The position numbers and the translations under genes were made by a program. Below are positions 1 to 5,873 of a DNA stretch of 13,049 bases, one piece after another. The notes beneath the pieces were generated by a model. The model saw nothing but the letters and a program-made list of their open reading frames with translations. It was not told where the DNA came from and ran no database searches. This DNA comes from Candidatus Thorarchaeota archaeon. GTDB lineage: Archaea; Asgardarchaeota; Thorarchaeia; Thorarchaeales; Thorarchaeaceae. The stretch is taken from contig DAOWDY010000207.1 in NCBI GenBank assembly GCA_030638785.1, positions 1-13,049 on the forward strand, given 5' to 3'. Within the stretch, counting starts at the first letter, position 1. Every line of letters begins with the position of its first letter.

Positions 1-615
1 ATTGACAGCTTCGTCGAGCGTTGGGGAAAGATTCAGCGAAATTCTGTAAAGTCAATTCAGGCGGTGACCAACACTCTTGTTCAGCTAGAGCATCTGGATG
101 GTCCCCTCGGAAAATTGGGCGGATATCAGAACATCAGAGAGAACACAAGAGGCAAATTACTTGTGCATCTCTTTGACAAACTTGTTCCCTCACTTGAAAC
201 CAGTATCAAGGACTTTAGCAAATTGATGAAGATGTGGGAAACTCTTCGTCAGAGGACCTCAACAATTCAGACCTTTACGGAATCACTGCGAGGAAGTCTA
301 GAAGAGTCTCCAGAACTAGAGGATCTTGTCGGATTTCTAGACCTCATCATTCTGAGTGTACACGATATTCTCAATATGTTCGAGGCAGAGTTCCTCATTA
401 AAATCAGCATCTTCAGAGACCTCGAAGAGGGTGCAGTTGAACTTGGAGTTATCAGTAACTACCTTACAATTTGGACTGCTGAGCCAAACATTGAAACAAA
501 TGCACTAGAGAAGCTTCTGAAAGATCTTGATGAACATTTTGATCTTCTTAAGGATGTGTTCAACGGTAAGACCGGATTAAGACTTCCAGATGCATACAAG
601 AAAGCGACGTATTAA
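1..615 (+). CDS. Hypothetical all-helical protein, 5'-truncated by the window edge
   Basis: The frame is open from base 1, so the gene starts before the window. The GTG at 64 is only an internal valine with no ribosome binding site in front of it. The visible 204 residues end in TAA at 613-615. The composition is that of long amphipathic helices, with regularly spaced Leu/Ile/Phe, many Glu/Lys/Asp and few Gly or Pro. There is no signal peptide, transmembrane segment, cysteine motif or nucleotide-binding loop, so a soluble helical-bundle or coiled-coil protein is likely. I do not recognise the family. A PhoU-like or structural helical protein is possible but not shown. Its stop overlaps the stop of the convergent antiporter gene, so the two transcripts must overlap at their 3' ends. 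Confidence 0.75.
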   Translation: MDSFVERWGKIQRNSVKSIQAVTNTLVQLEHLDGPLGKLGGYQNIRENTRGKLLVHLFDKLVPSLETSIKDFSKLMKMWETLRQRTSTIQTFTESLRGSLEESPELEDLVGFLDLIILSVHDILNMFEAEFLIKISIFRDLEEGAVELGVISNYLTIWTAEPNIETNALEKLLKDLDEHFDLLKDVFNGKTGLRLPDAYKKATY

Positions 616-2240
616 TCCGCTGAAGGTTGGCTTTCCTTTCCAGTTCTCCAGTATCTCTTCATACTTTCAATCTCAGTCAGTTCTTCCTCTATATCTGATT
701 TTTCATCTTCGTAGGTTGTATTGGAGATACTTCCCTTCTCGTATAGTTCTTGATAGTAATCGAGCTTTGACTTGAAAAGTTCCTCTCGCATTTCAAGTTC
801 TCGAAGCTGAGCACGTCTTTCTGCGACGACAACTCGCAGTTCATCCTCCAATGTGAAGATTTCCTCTTCAAGCTCTGACTTCAAGCGCGAGTACAAATCA
901 ATGTCTATTTTGCCTTCTGTGTATCTATCTACTAGATGAAGCAACGTATGTCTAGTTGCATCCCTTTGAGCTGTGATGTCCCCTGCAGCATCTTGTTCCT
1001 CAACCAGATTCAATCTAGTCGCTAGGAATGGTGTAGTTATTCCTTGAACGGATAAACTGATCATAAGAACGATGAAAACTATTGCATTGATTTGTTCAGC
1101 TAATTCGAGTGGTAGCAAGTCTCCCGGAATTGAATCAAAAGTAATAATCAATGCAACGGCTATTGCTGCCAGAGCCGCACTTGCAACCCCTTTTACTCCC
1201 GCCCAACTTACGAAGAATCGATCCCTCCAAGTCATTGACCTGTCTGTTGAAGTCACAAGAAAGACTGCTGCGGGTCTTGCCACAAAGATAACGAGTAATG
1301 CAATTGTGATTCCTGCAAGTGTAACTGTAGTGTTATTGAGAAGAAATGCAGTATTCAATGTCCAGCCAAGTAGGGTGAAAACAACTATTTCAAAGGCGAA
1401 TGAAACGTTTTTCATAACTCCTCTCATTGATTTTTGAGGAAGTGGTTTGAGTCCTATCCGTTTAGCGTTAGCCATGAAGATTCCTGCAAAAACAGCCGCA
1501 AGAGCTCCAGGATGTATTCCAACACCTGCAAATATCTCTCCTACACCATAGGCGAGAATTGGAGTTGTTGCGGTAAGGACAGACGAACTTGATTCACCCA
1601 CTGGGCTCAGAATTATCAGACCCATGATATATGCAACGCCGAACCCTATCACTACTCCCAAGCCCATACTTGCGGAGAATTGGAAAAGAACTACTCCCCA
1701 ATTAAGCGCAGTACTTGAAACAACAAGCGGTAAGAATACTGTGATGACTAGAATCACTGCGGTTGCATCATTGAAGACCGCTTCTCCCTCAAGAATAGAG
1801 AACACCTTCTTTTTGACTCGGACACCTCCTGATTCTAGAACGGAAAAGAGAGCAGCAGGATCAGTGGGTGATAGAATTGCTCCGATGAGGAGTGCTGCCG
1901 TTAAACCGATACCTATTGTCCAAATAGTGATTCCTGCAATTATAGCCGTTAAAGTAACACCAAGTGTTGCTAGGAGCATTATCGATTTTATTGAGAGCCG
2001 CAGCTCTTTCAGATTCATTGTCAGTCCTGCATAGAATAACACACATGCCAATGTCAGTTGGGCGATGAAGTCGATTCCTATTCCTGCTACCAATTCCTCA
2101 CCTGGAATGAACATCCCAAGTAAAATTCCCGCAAGTATTAGGAGAATCGGATATGGGAATTTGTACTGCTCAGCAATCTTAGCTAGAGCCGCACCCCCAA
2201 TAAGGATGGCAGCAACAAGAGGAAGTTCCACGGCCAACAT
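612..2240 (-). CDS. CPA1-family Na+/H+ antiporter (NhaP-like) with cytosolic coiled-coil tail
   Basis: This 542-residue membrane protein probably exchanges Na+ (or K+) for H+ across the cell membrane and so controls cytoplasmic pH and salt. About 12 hydrophobic segments fill residues 1-405. Family hallmarks are visible: SPTDPAA at 124-130, the ion-binding Asn-Asp pair in EAVFNDATAV (N157, D158), an ARP arginine at 321-323, and SWAGVKGVASAAL at 345-357. Residues of about 408-530 are charged and predicted coiled coil, rich in Glu, Arg and Leu, and probably sit in the cytoplasm as a regulatory or oligomerisation tail. The ATG at 2240 has a GAGGTG ribosome binding site that overlaps the TGA of the upstream PhoU-like gene, which implies translational coupling. 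It is the last gene of the amphi-Trp/PhoU-like/antiporter operon. The family is secure; the transported ion is inferred. Confidence 0.9.
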   Translation of the reverse strand: MLAVELPLVAAILIGGAALAKIAEQYKFPYPILLILAGILLGMFIPGEELVAGIGIDFIAQLTLACVLFYAGLTMNLKELRLSIKSIMLLATLGVTLTAIIAGITIWTIGIGLTAALLIGAILSPTDPAALFSVLESGGVRVKKKVFSILEGEAVFNDATAVILVITVFLPLVVSSTALNWGVVLFQFSASMGLGVVIGFGVAYIMGLIILSPVGESSSSVLTATTPILAYGVGEIFAGVGIHPGALAAVFAGIFMANAKRIGLKPLPQKSMRGVMKNVSFAFEIVVFTLLGWTLNTAFLLNNTTVTLAGITIALLVIFVARPAAVFLVTSTDRSMTWRDRFFVSWAGVKGVASAALAAIAVALIITFDSIPGDLLPLELAEQINAIVFIVLMISLSVQGITTPFLATRLNLVEEQDAAGDITAQRDATRHTLLHLVDRYTEGKIDIDLYSRLKSELEEEIFTLEDELRVVVAERRAQLRELEMREELFKSKLDYYQELYEKGSISNTTYEDEKSDIEEELTEIESMKRYWRTGKESQPSAD

Positions 2241-2248
2241 GGAACACC

Positions 2249-2869
2249 TCAGATATCTACGATAATCTCTGCGGCTTCCTTGACAAAGTCTGAGATGTGC
2301 TCTAACACACTAACAATTTTTCTCATGATGTAACAGGTATAGCCTGCTTCGCCTTCAGTGGCAACTGAGATTTGACGACAAATTACCATATTGTCCTCAT
2401 CAATCTCGCGTTCAAGTCTAACAATTTCATCAAGTTTCTCTAAAGCACCTTCTGGATTGTCAATCTGCTCATGAACCAAGTTCTTTAATGCCGTCAAGAG
2501 TTTTCCAGTCTTAGAAGTGATTGAATTCATTGAGTCTTTGAATACCTCACCAAAGGCTTCTCCTCCTACCATGTCGATCATGAAGAGAGTTTGTCTAAAT
2601 GAATGCTGAATCTTGATTATATAGCTGACAATCGCCAAAATTGAGACCCCTAGTTCATTTCGAGGAAGTCGTCTAGCGAAATCATATTTTCCTAGTAGTT
2701 TCTTCATTTGTGCATTGATTTTCTGTCTTCTTTCTATCCAATCTTCCTCTTCATTATCACATTGCTCACAGAGTCGGTTTCCAATAAACTCTCCAATAGA
2801 TTCATGAATCTCTAGTGTACGAATTAGGTGTGTGAGGACTTCTTCTCTGGTTAGAACATCATCACTCAT
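2249..2869 (-). CDS. PhoU-like helical regulatory protein
   Basis: A soluble protein of 206 residues, almost entirely helical. The C-terminal half has the pattern of PhoU/DUF47 proteins: an acidic Glu/Asp-rich helix (LEREIDEDN) followed later by a helix with VLEHISDFVKEAAE, a form of the E-x-I-x-D signature in which acidic residues bind metal ions. PhoU proteins regulate phosphate uptake, and PhoU domains also occur with other ion transporters. Here the downstream partner is a Na+/H+ antiporter, so control of that transporter is a reasonable inference. The ATG at 2869 is preferred over a TTG three bases earlier: it has an AGGGGGAG ribosome binding site and overlaps the end of the amphi-Trp gene (ATGAGTGA). 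A CxxC pair (residues 34-37) lies in an N-terminal stretch not typical of PhoU. Function beyond the fold is not established. Confidence 0.65.
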   Translation of the reverse strand: MSDDVLTREEVLTHLIRTLEIHESIGEFIGNRLCEQCDNEEEDWIERRQKINAQMKKLLGKYDFARRLPRNELGVSILAIVSYIIKIQHSFRQTLFMIDMVGGEAFGEVFKDSMNSITSKTGKLLTALKNLVHEQIDNPEGALEKLDEIVRLEREIDEDNMVICRQISVATEGEAGYTCYIMRKIVSVLEHISDFVKEAAEIIVDI

Positions 2870-3125
2870 CAACTACTCCCCCTAGAGTTTCGGGTTTCTT
2901 CCAAGCTAGTGCGAGTTTGATATGAACAAAATGTTTCCGGATACTAACTTCAATTCCTGTTTCAACAGGTTCCCCAATAGGGACTTGTATTACGCCTTCT
3001 CTTCGACTAGGCATTGGCAGCTCGAGGTTCTCACCATTACGAAGCTGACGTGCAATCTCTTCAAGAAGGTCTGCAAGGTTCGAAAGAGTCTTTTCCTCTT
3101 CGAACTCGTAATCTTCAATTTGCAT
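2862..3125 (-). CDS. Small amphi-Trp domain protein
   Basis: An 87-residue protein and first gene of the antiporter operon. An N-terminal acidic segment and helix (LADLLEEIARQLRNG, about 16-30) precede a beta-rich part with alternating hydrophobic residues (VIQVPIGEP, 45-53) and end in a strand carrying one tryptophan (IKLALAWKKP). This order of helix, short strands and final amphipathic Trp-containing strand matches the small amphi-Trp domain of archaea and bacteria, whose biochemical role is unknown. It has no signal peptide and is probably cytosolic. The ATG at 3125 has GGTGA about 8 nt upstream. The stop overlaps the start of the PhoU-like gene by 8 nt, so the two are translationally coupled and may act together. 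The family call rests on pattern recognition of a short protein. Confidence 0.6.
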   Translation of the reverse strand: MQIEDYEFEEEKTLSNLADLLEEIARQLRNGENLELPMPSRREGVIQVPIGEPVETGIEVSIRKHFVHIKLALAWKKPETLGGVVDE

Positions 3126-3215
3126 GATTCCTTCACCAACGGAAATTATGCTGCTGTGAGGGCTCGAATAATCCCCTTTTTAGGGTAACTCTTGGTACAA
3201 TTTGCCCTGATTTAG
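3126..3215 (-). promoter_or_regulatory. Promoter region of the antiporter operon and left edge of the tandem array
   Basis: This 90-base gap lies between the stop of short gene C and the ATG of the amphi-Trp gene, both on the minus strand. Read on the minus strand, CCCTAAAAAGGGG (about 3172-3184) is an A-rich element some 50 nt before the ATG and could be the TATA/BRE. No certain promoter can be named. The bases from 3185 on (GTAACTCTTGGTACAA) are homologous to the sequence at both internal duplication junctions, so this is where the original left breakpoint of the array lies. Confidence 0.4.
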
Positions 3216-4379
3216 CTAGCTTCGTTGATGTCGTATCTTTTTTTCCCAGATTACTATTACAATAACAATCAAACTGATTCCCCCAATAGCTGACAACACT
3301 GTATCTTGATTGGTTGAGTAGACTACCCTCACAATCTGTTCATGGGTATTGATAATCCCGACCCCTTCTCTGATCAATAATGTGAAGTTGTAGTCTCCAA
3401 TAGGAAGGGACTCAAGAGGTCTTGTAATGATATCCATTGTGAGGTATCCAACCTCTACAATTTCTCCATCCTGATATACCTCATATGAGAATGGGAACTC
3501 TTCAACTATCGTCCAATTTAGGGAAGCAGTTTCATCTCCCTGAACTACAGGGCTTCCCACAGGGGATGTGATGACTGGTCTTGTAAAATCAATGAGCGAA
3601 GCTGGATAACTGTCCTGTGAAAGTGCATCTCCGGGAATCTGTACGGATCCAAATTGCATGCGATAATTACTCCAGCTGTTGTCATTCCACGTATTGCTTT
3701 GTCCATCATCCTCCGCATTTCTCTCCCCCGACAAACTTAGTGGGCCTACATTCCACCCGATAGAGTTCCGAAACACATCGTTGAAAATAGTTTCATATTC
3801 GAATTCAATTCCTGTTTGAGAATTTGAATAAACTCGATTTCTTACGATTGATGAGTGTTCTGTTCCGCTAAATCTAATGCCTATCTCATTTGCGAAGACA
3901 TTGTTTCCTGTGATGTCTAGATATTGACCAAGAACTGCATGAATTCCGATATCACCAGCTCCCGCTATCATATTATACATAACACCTACTTCTTTGGAAG
4001 CATTGATGTGAAGTCCTACACTACCACCTTCAATTATGTTACTCTCGATACGACCAAAATGCACGTCCTCAATAGAGACCACTGCATTTGATGCCAATCC
4101 CTTGAGATAACAATTTTTAATCACGAAATAGAGTGAGGTTTCAGTTATAGAGATACAGATTCCTTCGTTTGTGATATTAAAGCCTTCAATCAAAAATGGA
4201 TTTGAAGAGGTACCGGAACCAGGAAATCCTAGTCGAGAAAAATCAGTGTTATCTACAATAATGATTGGAATGTGATCGATATACTCATTGCTGTGAATAT
4301 CTAAGATATTTGAATCCTCAAAACTCAATGGGTGAGCTGTTAGGGATACAAAAGGGAAGATAAAGAGGATAAGAACCAT
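3216..4379 (-). CDS. Short beta-helix surface protein C (NosD-like, Ig-like domain, C-terminal anchor)
   Basis: A secreted right-handed parallel beta-helix protein, probably on the outer face of the cell membrane. After a hydrophobic N-terminus come the entry motif DFSRLGFPGSGTSSNPFLIE, helix rungs with repeated N-x-I and GI patterns (IESNIIEGG, NSIGWN), an Ig-like domain (about 258-350, with LNWTIVEEFPFSYEVYQDG), one transmembrane helix and a basic tail (WEKKIRHQRS). The first ATG of this frame, at 4379, has no ribosome binding site and gives a signal peptide without a positive n-region. Seven codons upstream, at 4400, is an ACG preceded by GAGGTGA at normal spacing. Counted from there the protein is 394 aa, as in paralogue A (394) and B (393). 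The native start therefore appears to have changed from ATG to ACG. Expression may be weak or may use ACG. No ligand or enzymatic activity can be assigned. Confidence 0.8.
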   Translation of the reverse strand: MVLILFIFPFVSLTAHPLSFEDSNILDIHSNEYIDHIPIIIVDNTDFSRLGFPGSGTSSNPFLIEGFNITNEGICISITETSLYFVIKNCYLKGLASNAVVSIEDVHFGRIESNIIEGGSVGLHINASKEVGVMYNMIAGAGDIGIHAVLGQYLDITGNNVFANEIGIRFSGTEHSSIVRNRVYSNSQTGIEFEYETIFNDVFRNSIGWNVGPLSLSGERNAEDDGQSNTWNDNSWSNYRMQFGSVQIPGDALSQDSYPASLIDFTRPVITSPVGSPVVQGDETASLNWTIVEEFPFSYEVYQDGEIVEVGYLTMDIITRPLESLPIGDYNFTLLIREGVGIINTHEQIVRVVYSTNQDTVLSAIGGISLIVIVIVIWEKKIRHQRS

Positions 4380-4400
4380 GACGAAAGGGATGATTCTCGT

Positions 4401-4595
4401 TACACATTCACCTCTATTTTTTCGCGTTCAGTTTATCTGCAATCCACCTTCGATGATTGAAAACCAACAATTACACGATAGCTGACTTTGGAATTATAAG
4501 AATATAATCCTTAAGTCTGACTGATTTTGACGTCACGCTTAATTGAATTTCAATTCTTGACCTGCGAAGCCACCACGAAACTAGGGGAATATCCA
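4401..4595. promoter_or_regulatory. Divergent promoter region of unit C
   Basis: This gap lies between short gene C (minus strand) and the ATG of the trpS scar (plus strand). An A/T element around 4487-4510 (minus strand GGATTATATTCTTATAATTCC, shared in part with units A and B) can serve as TATA for the minus-strand gene. From 4534 to 4595 the sequence is a copy of the trpS leader, including CACGCTTAATTG (4534-4545) and AGGGGAA before the ATG. I found no trace of a long beta-helix gene here. Confidence 0.45.
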
Positions 4596-4640
4596 ATGTC
4601 TAATGTCAATGAGGAAATGGTCGTGACTCCCTGGGAAGTA
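4531..4640 (+). pseudogene. trpS 5' fragment, scar of tandem duplication (unit C)
   Basis: The sequence aligns without gaps to the leader and first 15 codons of the intact trpS at 11188. CACGCTTAATT lies exactly 59 nt before the ATG in both (measured from GCTT), followed by CTTGACCT, CCACC, a purine-rich ribosome binding site, ATCCAATG and a reading frame for MSNVNEEMVVTPWEV. Compared with the true TrpRS start, two residues differ (N3 and V4 instead of K3 and D4). After codon 15 similarity to trpS stops and sequence from the 3' flank of a short beta-helix gene begins. It cannot encode a synthetase. Confidence 0.85.
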
Positions 4641-4793
4641 ACTCTTTGTACAAAAAAGGTGGGTTATGAGCTTCGACGAGGCCGAAGAATTTTTTCCCAT
4701 ATTACTACCACAACAAGAATCACGCTAATTCCTATACCCGCTAATAGAATCGAACTAGTATCCGATGCGGGAATAATCTTCACTATCTGTTGA
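4596..4793 (+). CDS. Chimeric small ORF: trpS start fused to antisense of short gene B
   Basis: Beginning at the trpS-derived ATG with its AGGGGAA site, the frame stays open for 65 codons. The first 15 residues come from TrpRS. The rest is read through the junction and antisense to the 3' end of short gene B, with a basic Lys/Arg-rich stretch (GYELRRGRRIF) followed by Thr repeats. The first 46 codons or so match the chimeric frame at 7900 at high identity. No known domain is visible. It could be a new small protein, a translated antisense RNA or simply an unexpressed by-product of the duplication; conservation alone does not decide this because part of it lies in a converted repeat. Confidence 0.3.
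   Translation: MSNVNEEMVVTPWEVTLCTKKVGYELRRGRRIFSHITTTTRITLIPIPANRIELVSDAGIIFTIC
4611..4734. repeat. 124-bp perfect direct repeat, copy 1
   Basis: By base-by-base reading, this stretch is identical to 7915-8038. It spans codons 6-15 of the trpS scar, the duplication junction, the stop of short gene B and the codons for its transmembrane anchor and basic tail. The flanks on both sides are clearly more diverged, which points to gene conversion or selection on this segment. Confidence 0.9.
4652..4657 (-). terminator. Possible oligo-T terminator after short gene B
   Basis: On the minus strand, TTTTTT follows the TAA of short gene B by about 7 nt, the form usual for archaeal intrinsic termination. 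It recurs at the same place after short gene A but not after gene C. No clear hairpin precedes it. Confidence 0.35.
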
Positions 4794-5845
4794 AGCGTTT
4801 CAACATTCCCAAAACCATCACTAACCCAGATTGTGAAGTTATACTCTCCAATAGGAAGGGATCCAAGAGCTCTTGTAACACTGTTCTTCGTGAGGTATCC
4901 ATGGTCAACTCTTTCTCCATTCTGATACAGCTCATAAGAGAAGGGGAATTCTTCAACTATTGTCCACTTCAGGATTGCAGTTTCATTTCCCTGGACTACT
5001 GGTTCTATAACAGGAGCAGAGATAACAGGTTCAATAGAATCACTCAGCCTCGAAGGTCGACTATCAATTGCATTAGCATCCCCTGGTATGAAATAGAGAT
5101 CTGGAGGTAGATAGTCACTCCAGCGATTTTCATACCACGTATTGTTCTCTCCATTATCCTCTGCATTTATCTCTTCAATAAAGCTTAGATAACCTACATT
5201 CCACCCAATGGAATTCTGGTAGATCTCGTTGAATTCAGTGTGTTGTGCAATTTCTATTCCTAATCTTGTATTAGAATAAACTCTGTTGTTCAAGATAGAA
5301 GAGTTATCCGCTCCGTTCACATAGATTCCTCTTTCATTTGCAAAGATCATGTTCTCTACAATGTTTATGAAACCTCCAAGTTGGGCTTGAATCCCTTGCT
5401 CATTAGCTCCAAAGACGATGTTGTTCTCAATTCGTGTCCCTTCACATCGCGAAAGAAAGATACCATAAGTACCGCCATCAATAATGCAATTCTCAATCTG
5501 TCCATGCTCAACATCTTCAAGACTTACACATGTACCATATCCCATGCCATTGAGATAACAATCCCTTATCACGAAAAATACTGAGGTCTGAGCTATGGAG
5601 ATGCAGCTTCCTGCTCCCGAGATGTTAAACCCTTCAATAACATAAGGATCGGATGATGTTCCGGTCCCAGGAAATCCAAGAAGGGAAAAATCCGCCTCGT
5701 CTGTTATGATGATCGGTAGGTGAACAGAATATTGATTGTCATGAATATACTCGGTAGTAGGTTGTTCTACGAAGTTCGCTTTCGAAATAGGAGTCAGAGG
5801 GATTGAGAATAAGACAAGAATCAAGACGATTGTTAGAACCTTCAT
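4664..5845 (-). CDS. Short beta-helix surface protein B (NosD-like, Ig-like domain, C-terminal anchor)
   Basis: A 393-residue secreted protein. It has a signal peptide (about 1-24, MKVLTIVLILVLFSIPL), the entry motif IIITDEADFSLLGFPGTGT near 46-64, and beta-helix rungs to about residue 230 with NosD-type repeats (ENNIVFGANEQGI, NNRVYSN, NSIGWN). An Ig-like domain of about 265-350 follows (LKWTIVEEFPFSYELYQNG; DGFGN), then a transmembrane helix and the tail WEKILRPRRSS. It probably sits on the outer membrane surface and could bind glycans or other cells, but no specific ligand is indicated. ATG 5845 has a GAGGGAG ribosome binding site. It lies 28 nt downstream of long gene B and is probably cotranscribed. 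The body resembles protein C most, whereas the last residues are identical to protein A, so the gene is a mosaic. Confidence 0.88.
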   Translation of the reverse strand: MKVLTIVLILVLFSIPLTPISKANFVEQPTTEYIHDNQYSVHLPIIITDEADFSLLGFPGTGTSSDPYVIEGFNISGAGSCISIAQTSVFFVIRDCYLNGMGYGTCVSLEDVEHGQIENCIIDGGTYGIFLSRCEGTRIENNIVFGANEQGIQAQLGGFINIVENMIFANERGIYVNGADNSSILNNRVYSNTRLGIEIAQHTEFNEIYQNSIGWNVGYLSFIEEINAEDNGENNTWYENRWSDYLPPDLYFIPGDANAIDSRPSRLSDSIEPVISAPVIEPVVQGNETAILKWTIVEEFPFSYELYQNGERVDHGYLTKNSVTRALGSLPIGEYNFTIWVSDGFGNVETLQQIVKIIPASDTSSILLAGIGISVILVVVVIWEKILRPRRSS

Positions 5846-5873
5846 TTCTTTACTCCCTCGTTTCTCCTTTCTG

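Larger units (their letters stand above)
3185..4637. repeat. Tandem array unit C (short gene plus trpS scar)
   Basis: This leftmost and incomplete unit of the array is about 1.45 kb. It starts at GTAACTCTTGGTACAA, holds one short beta-helix gene on the minus strand and ends with a copy of the trpS leader and first 15 codons. No long beta-helix gene is present between the short gene and the trpS scar. Either that gene was deleted here or it entered the array later. The short gene of this unit is closest to the one in unit B. Confidence 0.75.

Noticed and set aside
64..66. GTG at 64 as start of the first gene
   Set aside because: The frame is open to base 1 with the same helical composition and there is no ribosome binding site, so the gene is simply cut by the window edge.
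1072..2265. Plus-strand open frames opposite the antiporter gene
   Set aside because: They are antisense shadows of a well-supported membrane protein, with no ribosome binding site or domain.
4401..4530. Remnant of a long beta-helix gene in unit C
   Set aside because: I looked for Asn-rich rung codons, an anchor or a signal peptide and found none. If the long gene was here, it has gone completely.
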